Origin: JACKFB01 sp041389525
Lineage (GTDB): Bacteria > Myxococcota_A > UBA9042 > PHBI01 > JACKFB01
NCBI GenBank assembly: GCA_041389525.1
Contig: JAWKRR010000004.1
Location: 124,001-188,000 of the forward strand
Reading direction: 5' to 3'
Length of the DNA: 64,000 nucleotides
The notes under the pieces were generated by a model that saw only the letters and a program-made list of their open reading frames with translations, did not search any database and was not told where the DNA came from. The translations under genes were made by a program, and so were the position numbers. Positions within the stretch are counted from its first letter, which is position 1. Each line of letters opens with the position of its first letter. Positions 17,425-27,400 of this stretch are shown here, in pieces.

Positions 17425-18840
17425 ATGACCGCTCGCGCACTGGTTCTGGCTTCGGTACTCGCCGCTCTCGTCTTGGTGCCGGCCTGCAAGAAGCCGCGCA
17501 AGACCGTGCTGTCCAAGGATCAGCGCGAAGAGATCGGCACCGCCCTGCTGACCGAGGCGCCCACGCCGCAGATCCCCGTGAACGCGGTGCTGGACGGCAA
17601 GGTGCGACTCATCGGCGTGGACCTGTCGAGCCCCAGCGTGAAGGTGGGCGGGAGCTTCGACGTGACCTGGTACTGGGAGGCGCTGGAAGATCTCGGCGGC
17701 TCCTGGAAGATCTTCGTGCACTTCGAGGCGCCCGGAAAGCGCGGCGTCTTCGACCACCAGGCGGTCGGCGAGCTCTACCCGCTGGCCCGGTGGAAGAAGG
17801 GCGAGATCATCAAGGATGTGCAGAAGATCACGGTGGGATCGGACTTCCCGACCGCGACGGCGAAGCTGTTCGTCGGGATCTTCGATGAGGCCGCGTGGAG
17901 CGAGCGGCAGGCCAATGTGCGCATGGCCGTCAGCAACCCTGGCGAGGTCAAGGTGCCGGTCGACGGCGACGGGCGCATCGAGGCGGCGTCGGTGGCGCTG
18001 ACGGGCGGCGAGAGTCCCGGACGTGGCGCGGCGGCGGGGGCGGCGAAGCCTGAGACACGGCCCCTGACGGCGGCGAAGACCGCGGCGGCGCCGGTCATCG
18101 ACGGCAAGCTCGACGACGCGGTGTGGCGGACGGCGCAGACCAGCGCGGCCTTCGGGCAGCCCGGCGGAGGCCCCGTGAGTCCGCGGCGGCTGACCCAGGT
18201 GCGCGCGGCGTGGGACGACACGGCGGTGTACTTCGGGTTCGCCGTGCGAGACGACGACCTGTGGAACGACCAGACCGGGCGCGACGCGACGCTGTGGGAG
18301 CAGGACGTCGTCGAGATCTACCTGGACCCGGGTGCGGACGGTAAGGACTACGTGGAGATCCAGGTGTCGCCCACGGGCGAGATCTTCGACGCGTGGTTTG
18401 AGACCCATCGCGCGCCGGCGTGGCCTGAGGCCGCGAAGAAGCTGACGCTGGCGGGGATGCAGGTGAAGGTCGACGCGGTCGGTTCGGTGAACACGCGGGA
18501 CGACGGGGTGACCGACGAGAGCTGGTCGGTCGAGGTGGCCATCCCGTGGAAGGACTTGCCCGGGATCGACGGGCCGCCGGCCGCGGGGACCCAGTGGGGC
18601 GCGAACTTCTACCGCATCGACGTGAAGTCGCCGACGCGGGAGGGCTTCATGAGCTCGTGGGCGCCTGCGGGCGGGGACTTCCACAACACGAACGCGTTCG
18701 GGCGGCTGGTGTTTGGCGAGGCGGCGGCGGCGCGGCCGTCGCGGGGGAATCCGGCGGCCGCACCCGGACCGGGCGAAGAGGAAGGCGAGGGCGACGACCC
18801 GCCGTCGGGCGCAGCACCGGTTCCGGCTGGTGGGCTCTGA
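17425..18840 (+). CDS. Lipoprotein with C-terminal CBM9-like carbohydrate-binding domain
   Basis: The protein (471 residues) starts with a lipoprotein signal (LAALVLVPACKKP). The N-terminal ~190 residues contain a beta-rich region (GSFDVTWYWEALEDLGGSWKIFVHFEAP) resembling transporter-associated beta domains. After an Ala-rich linker comes a domain like the family-9 carbohydrate-binding / sugar-binding periplasmic fold (PVIDGKLDDAVWRTA, QDVVEIYLDPGADGKDYVEIQ, WSVEVAIPWKDL). The tail is Pro/Gly/Glu-rich. It is probably surface or periplasmic. ATG 17425 has GGAGGG four bases upstream. mazG follows closely, which may be operon packing rather than shared function. Confidence 0.82.
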   Translation: MTARALVLASVLAALVLVPACKKPRKTVLSKDQREEIGTALLTEAPTPQIPVNAVLDGKVRLIGVDLSSPSVKVGGSFDVTWYWEALEDLGGSWKIFVHFEAPGKRGVFDHQAVGELYPLARWKKGEIIKDVQKITVGSDFPTATAKLFVGIFDEAAWSERQANVRMAVSNPGEVKVPVDGDGRIEAASVALTGGESPGRGAAAGAAKPETRPLTAAKTAAAPVIDGKLDDAVWRTAQTSAAFGQPGGGPVSPRRLTQVRAAWDDTAVYFGFAVRDDDLWNDQTGRDATLWEQDVVEIYLDPGADGKDYVEIQVSPTGEIFDAWFETHRAPAWPEAAKKLTLAGMQVKVDAVGSVNTRDDGVTDESWSVEVAIPWKDLPGIDGPPAAGTQWGANFYRIDVKSPTREGFMSSWAPAGGDFHNTNAFGRLVFGEAAAARPSRGNPAAAPGPGEEEGEGDDPPSGAAPVPAGGL

Positions 18841-18881
18841 GCGGGGAAGGGACGGGCGGCACCCAGGGGCGGCCGGCCAGG

Positions 18882-19646
18882 TTGGAGCGGCTGCAGGGGA
18901 TCATGGCGCAGCTCCGATCTCGGGCGGGCGGTTGTCCGTGGGACCTGGAGCAGACCCTCGAGACGCTGAGGCCGTACCTGCTCGAAGAGGCCTACGAGGT
19001 CCTCGACGTCATGGGTGGTGACGACGCGGCGCTGCACTGCGATGAGCTTGGGGACCTGCTGTTTCAGGTCGTGTTTCAGGCGCGGATTCGCGAGGAGCAG
19101 GGCGCGTTCGGCTTGGCGGACGTGGTCGACGCGATCTCGGAGAAGCTCGAGCGGCGGCATCCGCACGTGTTTGGTGACGAGGAGGCGCGGGACGCGTCGG
19201 CGGTGCTCGTGCGCTGGGACGAGCTGAAGAAGGCCGAGGGCAAGGGCGAGATCGGCGATGTCCCGGAGGCGTTGCCGGCGCTCATGCGGGCTGCCAAGGT
19301 CGGGAAGCGGGCGGCGAAGGCGGGGTTCGACTGGGCCGATGTCCAGGGGCCCATCGCGGCGGTCCGCGCGGAGCTGGCCGAGCTGGAGCAAGCGATCTCG
19401 AGCGGTGATGGCGAGGCGGCTGGGCGCGAGCTTGGGGATCTGCTCTTCAGCGTGGTCAACGTCGCGCGCCACCTTCGCGCCGACCCCGAGCTGGCGCTGC
19501 GGGCCACCACCGACCGATTCATCGCGCGTTTCCGGCACATAAGCGGCGCTCTGGAGGCCCGCGGGCTCACCGCCGCCGACGCGGACGCCGCCACTCTGGA
19601 CGCGCTGTGGGAAGCCGCGAAGGACGCCACCGAGCGTGCCGGCTGA
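18882..19646 (+). CDS. mazG: Nucleoside triphosphate pyrophosphohydrolase MazG
   Basis: MazG hydrolyses (d)NTPs and related nucleotides to monophosphates and pyrophosphate, limiting damaged nucleotides and tuning stringent signalling. The start of the family alignment is clear (GCPWDLEQTLETLRPYLLEEAYEVLD), with the metal-binding EExxE and ELGDLL motifs. A second, repeated MazG-like domain carries RELGDLLFSVVNVARHL near 190. TTG 18882 is preferred because family members carry RLxxIMxxLR before the GCPWD motif; ATG 18903 is the alternative and would lose seven residues. The end overlaps the murJ start by 11 bases. Confidence 0.93.
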   Translation: MERLQGIMAQLRSRAGGCPWDLEQTLETLRPYLLEEAYEVLDVMGGDDAALHCDELGDLLFQVVFQARIREEQGAFGLADVVDAISEKLERRHPHVFGDEEARDASAVLVRWDELKKAEGKGEIGDVPEALPALMRAAKVGKRAAKAGFDWADVQGPIAAVRAELAELEQAISSGDGEAAGRELGDLLFSVVNVARHLRADPELALRATTDRFIARFRHISGALEARGLTAADADAATLDALWEAAKDATERAG

Positions 19647-21228
19647 TTCTCGCGAGGCGGGCCGTCGCTCGCTCCTGAAGTCCGCGGGCGTGATGACCGC
19701 GATGACGCTGATCAGCCGCGTGCTGGGCCTGGTGCGCGAGCAGGTGCGCGCGGTCTACCTGGGCACCGGCGCGGCCTCGGACGCCTTCGGCCTGGCCACC
19801 AGCATCCCGAACCTCTTCCGCCGCTTGGTCGCCGAGGGGGCGATGACGGCGGCCTTCATCCCGGTGCTCGCTGAGTACCTCCGCCGCGGCAAAGACGAAG
19901 AGACGCGAGCGTTTCTCTCGCGATTCTTCACGTTGCTGACCCTGGCGGTCGCGGGCTTCACGGTGCTCGGCATCCTCGTCACGCCCTGGCTCATCAACAC
20001 CTTCTTCGCCGCTGAGTTTCAGAACATCGAGGGCAAGGTCCGGCTCACCATCATCCTGACGCAGATGATGTGGCCGTACCTCTTCTTCGTCAGCCTCTCC
20101 GCGATGCTGCAGGCGGTGCTCAACGCCAAGAAGATCTTCGGGCCCTCGGCCTTCACCCCGGTCTTGCTCAACCTCTGCATCATCGGCCTCGGCGTCGGCC
20201 TCGCCCAGGTGGTGCCGGACCCCTCCTACGCCCTGGTCGCCGGCTTCCTGCTGGGCGGCGTCGCGCAGATCCTCTTTCAGATCCCCTACTTGCTGCGCTG
20301 GACCGACATCCGCTTCGGCGTCGACTTCAACATGTTCGGCCCGGGTGTCATCCGCGTCCTGAAGATCATGGCGCCGGGCGTTTTCGCTGCTGGCATCTAC
20401 CAGATCAACATCTTCGTCAGCACCCTGGTCGCGTCGCGCCTGCCCGACGGCTCCATCGCGTCGCTGCAGTACAGCATCCGCCTGCAGGAGCTGGTGCTGG
20501 GCCTCTTCGTCGTCTCGGTGGCCCAGGTCATCCTACCCACCCTGAGCGAGCAGACCGCCGCCGACGACACCGAGGGGGTCAAGGACACGCTGAGCTACGC
20601 CACGCGGCTGCTCGCCTTCGTGACCATGCCGGCCACCATCGCCCTCATCCTGCTGGGCCCCGCCATCGTGCGCCTGCTCTTTCAGTTCGGGGCCTTCGAC
20701 GCCGAGTCCACCCGCCAGACCGCCTTCGCCCTGGTCTTTCACGCGGTCGGTCTCTTCCCCATCGGGCTGGCACGCGTCCAGAACCAGGTCTTCTACGCGC
20801 ACAAAGACCTGCGCACGCCCACCATCGTGGCGGCCGTGGTGATGGTCGTGAACCTCGTGCTCTGCGTCGCGCTGGCCGAGCCGCTGCGCCAAGGCGGCAT
20901 CGCGCTGGCCGGCAGCGTGGCCTCGGCCGTCAACGCCATCGTCTTCGCGGTCATCCTGCACCACCGCCTGGGCACCAGCGACTGGCGCGCGACGGCCGCT
21001 CGCCTCGGCCGCGTCGCCGTGGCGACCTTGATCATGACCGCCGTGCTCGTGGGTTGGGAGGCGCTCTTCCCCACCGCCGCCATCGAGCGCCGCCTGGTCC
21101 TCGGCGCCTGGATGGTCGCCGCCATGGTGCTCGCCATCGCCGCCTACATCGCGGCCTGCCGCCTCTTGGGCGTCAACGAGCTGGACGGGGTCCTCGGCGC
21201 CCTCAAACGCAAGCTGAAGCGGCGCTAG
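19636..21228 (+). CDS. murJ: Lipid II flippase MurJ (MviN)
   Basis: MurJ moves undecaprenyl-linked peptidoglycan precursor across the inner membrane. The 530-residue, roughly 14-helix protein opens with the family signature (ISRVLGLVREQVRAVYLGTG, SDAFGLATSIPNLFRRL, EGAMTAAFIPVL) and contains VFYAHKDLRTPT in the middle, also typical. The GTG at 19636 lies inside the end of mazG, so translation is probably coupled. It ends four bases from the convergent lipoprotein gene with no obvious terminator between them. Confidence 0.96.
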   Translation: MPADSREAGRRSLLKSAGVMTAMTLISRVLGLVREQVRAVYLGTGAASDAFGLATSIPNLFRRLVAEGAMTAAFIPVLAEYLRRGKDEETRAFLSRFFTLLTLAVAGFTVLGILVTPWLINTFFAAEFQNIEGKVRLTIILTQMMWPYLFFVSLSAMLQAVLNAKKIFGPSAFTPVLLNLCIIGLGVGLAQVVPDPSYALVAGFLLGGVAQILFQIPYLLRWTDIRFGVDFNMFGPGVIRVLKIMAPGVFAAGIYQINIFVSTLVASRLPDGSIASLQYSIRLQELVLGLFVVSVAQVILPTLSEQTAADDTEGVKDTLSYATRLLAFVTMPATIALILLGPAIVRLLFQFGAFDAESTRQTAFALVFHAVGLFPIGLARVQNQVFYAHKDLRTPTIVAAVVMVVNLVLCVALAEPLRQGGIALAGSVASAVNAIVFAVILHHRLGTSDWRATAARLGRVAVATLIMTAVLVGWEALFPTAAIERRLVLGAWMVAAMVLAIAAYIAACRLLGVNELDGVLGALKRKLKRR

Positions 21229-21232
21229 CGGG

Positions 21233-22126
21233 CTACTGCGGGCAGGGCATCGGCGAGGAGTCCATGCGCGCGGCCTCGAAGTGCGCCGACAGGCAGATCG
21301 CCGGCTCGCCCGACGCGCTCTGGCAGTCGAAGGTCTCGATGCCCCCCTGCAACTTCAGCAGCCCCTTCAGGTCGCTGAAGTCCGTGTTGCAGCCCCCGCA
21401 GCTGCCGTTCTTCGCCACGTACCCCGGATCGATCGTCGAGCAGTCCTCGAGCTTGGGCTTCAGGCACGAACACACCGAACCCAGCGCGCTCTCGGTCAGC
21501 ACCCCGCTGAGGACTTTTCCGCCCGTGATCATCGAGCAGTCGTTGGAGACGGTCGCCTCCAGCACGAGATCGCGCGCTGGGATGGCGTGAATCGGCGACA
21601 GCCCGGGGGCGCAGTTCTTGATCTTCGAGGTGCTGCCGGCGAACACGTTGATGCCGGTGGGCTGCGACGCCTGCAATTCACAGCCCGACCGTGGGTGAAT
21701 CACCTCGAACTCGGTGCCGGGTAGCACGCAGACCTCGCTGGAGCCGGGCTCGCCGACCCGCGCCCCGGAGACCGCGCGCAGCCGCACCTCGGTCTCGGTC
21801 ACCTCGGTCACCTCGACCAGGATGTTCAGTGAGTACGCGGCGATATCGCCGGCCCACAGCCCGTTGAGGATGGGCTGCAGGATGTTCTCCTCGCCCGCCA
21901 GCGTGTCGATGGCCAAGGTGGTGAAACGGTACCAGTCGCCGACGCTCGCGCAGTCGCAGCTCCCCGCGGGCCCCGTGTCCGGCTTGGTGTCCGTGACCAC
22001 GTCGACCTTCGTGGACGATGGCAGCTTGTTCAGCTCGGAGTCCGTCGCGTTGGCGCAGCCCGCGCCGGCCCCTGCCATCGCGGCGAGCAGCGCCACTCGG
22101 ACGAGTCCATCCATCGCGCGTTTCAT
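21233..22126 (-). CDS. Cys-rich lipoprotein of unknown function
   Basis: The 297-residue product has a lipoprotein signal (LLAAMAGAGAGCANA) followed by a Thr/Asp-rich spacer and a mature part with about a dozen cysteines (SCDCASVGDW, CDCASV, NGSCGGCNTDFSDL). It has no domain I can name. ATG 22126 has GGAGGGG just upstream. It is transcribed divergently from the FadL-like gene across 160 bp and may be an accessory outer-membrane or surface lipoprotein. I infer exported location from the signal only. Confidence 0.75.
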   Translation of the reverse strand: MKRAMDGLVRVALLAAMAGAGAGCANATDSELNKLPSSTKVDVVTDTKPDTGPAGSCDCASVGDWYRFTTLAIDTLAGEENILQPILNGLWAGDIAAYSLNILVEVTEVTETEVRLRAVSGARVGEPGSSEVCVLPGTEFEVIHPRSGCELQASQPTGINVFAGSTSKIKNCAPGLSPIHAIPARDLVLEATVSNDCSMITGGKVLSGVLTESALGSVCSCLKPKLEDCSTIDPGYVAKNGSCGGCNTDFSDLKGLLKLQGGIETFDCQSASGEPAICLSAHFEAARMDSSPMPCPQ

Positions 22127-22286
22127 CGGCCCCTCCGTGACGGAATCGGCGGGCGAGCTGGGCCTCCGCGAGGGCCCACGACCCGACCCGCTCACATTTG
22201 CACATCGCGCCGAACTGCGTCAAAACCAAGGGGCGGCCGCCGCCAGGTCCGTCACCCGGCGCGGTTCGCTCGACTGGAGGGGCTCC

Positions 22287-23735
22287 ATGGACATGCGTCG
22301 CGCCCGGCTGTCGGCGATGGTGTTGGCCGCGCTTGTCGCCGGCACCAACCACGCCTCAGCCGCCGGTTTCGAGCTGCTGGACAACGGCACCCGCGCGGTC
22401 TCCCGAGGCGGCGCTTTCTCCGCGCTGGCCGACGACGAGAGCGCCGTCGCCCTGAACCCGGGCGCGCTCACCCGGCGGCGCGGCACGCGGCTCTTCCTGT
22501 CGAACAACTTCTACCACGCGCCCGTGACCTTCACCCGGGACGCCACCGACATCCCCATCGGCGTGCTGCCCGCGGGCACGGACGCCTCGGTGCCCACGCA
22601 GCCGTCGGAGAACAAGAAGCCCTGGTTCCTGCTCGGCCCCATCCTGGCTGCCGCCTCCGACTTCGGGCTGAAGGACTGGCAGTTCGCCCTGAGCTTCTAC
22701 GCCCCCGCCTCCATCGGCGCGGCGGAGTACGACAAGGACGCGGGCTCGCGGTGGATGCTGACCGAGATCGACCTCAAGGTCGCCTACGTCGGCGCCTCGT
22801 TCGCGTACGGCAAGAAGGACGTCTTCGGCGTCGGCATCACGCTGCAGAACGCGATGGCGCTGAGCGTCAACTTCAAGGAGATCACCGACGGCGCCAACGC
22901 GGGGTCGCTGCATCCTTACTATGGGCCCTTCGACCTGGAGACCGAGATCCAGCTGAGCGACTACTTCGCGCCCACGGCCATCGTCGGCGCTTGGTACCGC
23001 CCCATCGAGCGCTTCGAGGTGTCGCTGTCGGGCCGCGTCATCCCCGTCTACTTCCACACCACGGGCGATCTGCGGCTGCACAACGTCCCCGGCATCACAA
23101 ACTTCACCCCCGAAGAGCTGGTCGTCGACGACAGCACGGCGAGCCTGGATCTGGTGCTGCCGCCGACCGCCCGACTGGGCCTGCGCTACCGCCACCCGGA
23201 CGGCGACGGGGGCGAGCTCTTCGATGTCGAGCTGGACGTGGTCTACGAGGCCTGGTCGATGTTCAAGCGCTACGACGCGAAGCTCGGCGGGACCCTCAAC
23301 GTCATCGTCGTCGGCGCCGAGGTGCCCGACCTTCGGCTCGAGAAGCGCTGGCGCGACACCCTCAGCGTGCGCCTCGGCGGCAGCTACAACGTCATCAAGG
23401 ACCGCCTCTCGCTCTCCCTCGGCGGCTTCTGGGAGTCCGGCGCGGTCCCGAAAGGCTACGAGGCCCTCGATTTCCTGTCCTTTTCCCGCTTCGGCGTCGG
23501 CCTGGGCGCGCACCTGACCGTGGGCAAGTTCAAGCTCGGAGCCTCCTACGCCCACGTCTTTCAGGAAGACCGCAAGACCGACGAGGCCCGCGGCAAGCTC
23601 TACCAGATTCGCCCGCTCGACCCCTGTCCTGAGGAGTGCGACGGCGGCAAAGGCTGGTCTGGCGTGCCCGCGAACTCCGGGCGCTTCGAGAGCGGCTTCG
23701 ACATCCTCTCGATCTCGATGGCGCTCGCCTTCTGA
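22287..23735 (+). CDS. OmpP1/FadL/TodX-family outer-membrane transport protein
   Basis: Family members are 14-stranded barrels that take up long-chain fatty acids or other hydrophobic compounds. After a cleaved signal peptide ending near SAA, the mature N-terminus shows the family hatch signature (GFELLDNGTRAVSRGGAFSA, then ADDESAVALNPGAL). The rest is alternating beta-strand sequence, and the C-terminus ends in an aromatic (DILSISMALAF), as expected for BAM substrates. ATG 22287 is supported by GGAGGGG. The stop overlaps the next start as TGATG, so the downstream kinase-like protein is coupled to it. Confidence 0.9.
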   Translation: MDMRRARLSAMVLAALVAGTNHASAAGFELLDNGTRAVSRGGAFSALADDESAVALNPGALTRRRGTRLFLSNNFYHAPVTFTRDATDIPIGVLPAGTDASVPTQPSENKKPWFLLGPILAAASDFGLKDWQFALSFYAPASIGAAEYDKDAGSRWMLTEIDLKVAYVGASFAYGKKDVFGVGITLQNAMALSVNFKEITDGANAGSLHPYYGPFDLETEIQLSDYFAPTAIVGAWYRPIERFEVSLSGRVIPVYFHTTGDLRLHNVPGITNFTPEELVVDDSTASLDLVLPPTARLGLRYRHPDGDGGELFDVELDVVYEAWSMFKRYDAKLGGTLNVIVVGAEVPDLRLEKRWRDTLSVRLGGSYNVIKDRLSLSLGGFWESGAVPKGYEALDFLSFSRFGVGLGAHLTVGKFKLGASYAHVFQEDRKTDEARGKLYQIRPLDPCPEECDGGKGWSGVPANSGRFESGFDILSISMALAF

Positions 23736-24433
23736 TGGGCGGGGATCGCCAATCGCCGCCGACCCAGCGGCTGGCCGAGCTCGGCGCGCTGACCCGTCAG
23801 CTAGTCTATCGCCTCAATAACCCCCTGACCGTCTTGCGCAGCCAGTTGGCGTTTCTGCGCGACCGCTTCGAGGCGGGCGACGCCGGGGGCCTGCTCGGCG
23901 AGGAGGGGCCGGAGCGGCTGGCCGCCCTGACCGACTCGGTGCGCGATATGGAGCGGGTCATCGGCGCGCTCGGCGACTACGTGCGCAGCGACGGTGAGCC
24001 CACGCGGACCGACTTGGTCGAGTGCGCGCTGCTGGCCTACGCCGTCGCCAGCGTGAAGCTCCGCTACGCCGCGGAGTTGGACCTGGTCGAGCCCGAATCG
24101 CCAGTCTTTGCCTGGGGAATCGGGGAACGCCTGCAGCAGCTGCTGGTCGGGGTCTTCCTGTCCATCGGCACCCGCGAGGCGACATACGGGCGCATCGAGG
24201 TGCGCTTCGACCTACGCGACCCCACGCGCGCGGTCGTCGAGATCCGCGACGCGCGCGGCACCGAGGGGCCGAACCTTCAGGTCGACGACGAAGGCCTCGA
24301 CGTCGGCGCCGGCTTGGCCATCGCGCGCCACATCGCCGAAGAGCACGGCGGCACGCTGGTGCAGGTGAGTGACCCCGATTCGCGGGTCACTCACCGCCTG
24401 GACCTGCCCTTCGCTACGGAGTCTGGTAGCTGA
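23735..24433 (+). CDS. Degenerate histidine-kinase-like protein
   Basis: The 232-residue soluble protein aligns with the dimerisation and ATPase parts of NtrB-type sensor kinases. The H-box region reads LVYRLNNPLTVLRSQL, so the phospho-accepting His of HELNNPL is a Tyr. The N-box (LLVGVFLSIGTREA) lacks its Asn, and the G1 box is replaced by DARGTEGP, although a G2-like GAGLAIARHIAEEHGG remains. It is therefore probably a scaffold or pseudokinase rather than an active kinase. There is no sensor or membrane segment. It is translationally coupled to the FadL-like porin and its last 20 bases overlap the convergent Cys-rich gene. Confidence 0.8.
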   Translation: MGGDRQSPPTQRLAELGALTRQLVYRLNNPLTVLRSQLAFLRDRFEAGDAGGLLGEEGPERLAALTDSVRDMERVIGALGDYVRSDGEPTRTDLVECALLAYAVASVKLRYAAELDLVEPESPVFAWGIGERLQQLLVGVFLSIGTREATYGRIEVRFDLRDPTRAVVEIRDARGTEGPNLQVDDEGLDVGAGLAIARHIAEEHGGTLVQVSDPDSRVTHRLDLPFATESGS

Positions 24434-27400
24434 TCCACGGGGCGCCCGTCTTCCACCAGGAAGAGTCGGCGCAGCAGCGGAAGCCCACCGAGGGCGCGTT
24501 GTGGGTCTCGGGTGCGTGGGCGCGGGCGTAACCCGTCGCGAAGCACATGTTGTGGTCGAAGGCGCCGCCGCGCAGCACGCGCTCGGTGGCCGTCGACGGC
24601 CCCGTCGGGTTCAGCGTCGCGCTGTTCGCGTAGTAGTCCGCCCCGTAGTAGTCCGAGACCCACTCGAACACGTTGCCGGACAGCTCGAGCGCGCCGTAGG
24701 GGCTGACGCCGCCTGCCTGCGCGCCGGACGCGGTGGTGAGCCCCGCGCAGCCGGTCGTGTTGCTCAGCGCGCAGGTCGGCGCCGTGCTGCCCCACGAGTA
24801 CGGCCGCAGGTTGGTCGCGCAGGTGCCGTTCTGGATGCAGTCACCTCGGGCGGCCTTCTCCCACTCGGCCTCGGTGCACAGACGCATCCCCTTCCAGGCG
24901 CAGTATTGCGTCGCGTCAGTCCAGTCCACGTGGTTGACGGGGTGCGAGTTCTTCGCGCCGTTGGAGTAGGTCACGTAGGCGCCCGTCGAGCACGGCGCGG
25001 TGCAGGCCGGCCCCGGATCGTTCGGGTAGCCGGGCGTCGGCGGATCGCAGACGGGGTTCGTCGTGCACAGCGCGTTGGGCGGCGAGCACGCGCCAGCCCC
25101 GACGCAGGCTGCGAAGTCCGCGGCCGTCACCTCGGTGCGGTCGATCTGGTACGCGTGGGTCACGACGCGGTGCTTCGGCGCGTCGGTCTGGCACGCGGGG
25201 TTGCCCGTGGCGCAGCCCATGTAGAAGGGGCCGTAGGGCACGTAGACCTTGCGGCTGCTGGGATCGCGGCAGGTGCCGGCGACGCAGTTCCAGGTCGGCG
25301 GGCAGCCCGTGCCGAGGATGCCGCACGCGCGGTAGTCGATGGTCGGGTGCTCGTCCAAGATGTACGGGCTGTCGCCCTTGGCGCTGGCCAAGATCGTGAT
25401 GCTCTTGATCTCGACCTTGGTCGACCGGATCCGCGCCTCGGCAAATCCCTGCGGATCGCTGCGTCGCTTGATGTACTCGATGGTGTGGCCCTCGCCGCTG
25501 GCCTGCACCTCGATGGTCATGCCCTGCAGCGGCTGGCCCTCGATGTCCTTGAGGAACACGCGCACCAGGGTCCACGCGGTGTCGTCCGCGGGCGACTGGG
25601 TCGTCGAGAGCAGCTGCAGCAGCGTCGGGTCGGGCGGCGGCGAGACGTAGACACGCGACGCCGCGGTGTCGACGGGGAGCAGCGCGCCGGTCCGGCGGCA
25701 GCAGCGGAAGCCGAAGGCGTGGTTCACGGTCGGGCCGTCGTACACGAACCGGCTCGACGGACGCTGGAGCTTCGCCTCCTGCGTGAAGGCGCCGCCCTTC
25801 CACATGCGCTGAGTGCCGACGATCGGTCCCTTCGGGAAGGCCGTGGTGCCGGCGTTGTAGGGCGCCATGTAGTCCCAGATCCACTCTTGGACGCCGCCGA
25901 TCATGTCGTGGATGCCGTAGGGGCTGTCACCCGCGGGCTTGGAGCGGATCGGCTTGGTCTGGTCGGTCCCGCAGCCGAAGCCGCCGTCCAGGCCGAGCAT
26001 CTCGACGTAGCTGCAGCTCACCGGATCGTTGCCCCACGGGTACTTGGGCGTGTCCGCCTGGCAGTTTCCGTAGAGCTCACAGCCGCCGCGCGCCGCACGC
26101 TCCCACTCGCCCTCGAAGCAGAGGCGGCCGTCGCGCCACTCCTCGCAGTAGTTCCGGGCCTGCTCCCAGCTGATGTAGTTGACCGGGTGGTCCTGCTTCG
26201 CCGGGTTGTCGTAGGTCGCGTAGAAGGTGTCGGTCTCCTGCGGCCGCGTGCACTTGCCAGCGGCGACGCACTCCTTGTAGCGGGCGGCCGTGACCTCGTC
26301 CTTGTCGATGGCGTAGCCCTTCAAGATGACCTGGTGGTACGGGCTCTCGTTGGGGGCGCACTCGTTGTCGATGGCCGGGTTGCAGCCCACCCACGCCGTC
26401 CCGCCGGGCAGCGCGACCTCGAGATCGTTCTGGCACGAGTCGTCGGGCTGGCACTCGAAGCCATCGGGGCAGCAGCACCCGGGCGTCTCCTGGATGTTCT
26501 CGCAGACGCCGGGCTGTCCGGGCGTCGCGATGACGCAGGCGTCCGTGGTGCACTCAAGCTCGTCGGCGCACTCCCAGTCGAACTGGCAGCAGCCTGGCGC
26601 CTCCTGCGGTCGACAGACGTGGTCGAGATCGCAGATGTCGGTCGTGCAGAAGTCGCCGTCGTCGCACAGGGGGTTCGGCCCCAGGACCTCGCAGCAGTCC
26701 ACCACCGGCACGCTGGAGCACAACCCGCTGAGCAGGTCGCACACCTCGTTGGTGCAGGCGATCCCGTCGCTCGCGCAGTCGTCGTTGGAGTCGCAGCAGG
26801 CCGGGTTCACCGTGCTCGTGCACACGCCGGTCGCCGGGTTACAGACGTCGTCGGTGCAGACGATCCCGTCGGAGCAGTCGCTGTTCGACAGACACCAGTT
26901 GGGGTTCTTCGGGTTCGAGCAGGTCTTCGCCGTCGGGTCGCAGATGTCGTTGGTGTAGGGCTTGGCGTCGTCGCAGTCGGCCGCGGTCTCGCAGCAGTTC
27001 TGCAGCCCGCCCACCGTGCTCAAGCACACGCCGGAGTGCCCGACGCAGTCGTCGAGGTTGCAGAACTTCGCCGGCGGGCAGTCGCCGTCGGTGTTGCAGC
27101 AGAGCGGGGTGCCCGAGTGGGTGCAGATGTTGTCGGTGCCGCAAGCGTCGACGGTGCAACCATCCGCGTCATCGCAGTCCGCGACGGTGTTGCAGCACTC
27201 GGCGATCTTGGCGTTCGTGCAGGCGCCGGTCGCCAGATCGCAGGTGTCGGTGGTGCAGAAGTTCGCGTCGTCGCAGTTTTCGTCGGCCGTGCAGCAGACC
27301 GGGTCGGGCGCGTGGACGCAGCGCTCGGTGTTGATGTCGCACGAGTCGATCGTGCAGTCGTTGGAGTCGTCGCAGGGCGCGGACACCGAGATGCAGTAGT

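Noticed and set aside
24414..26450. Active formylglycine-generating enzymes
   Set aside because: The SUMF1-like domains lack the paired cysteines of the FGE copper site, and no sulfatase gene is nearby.
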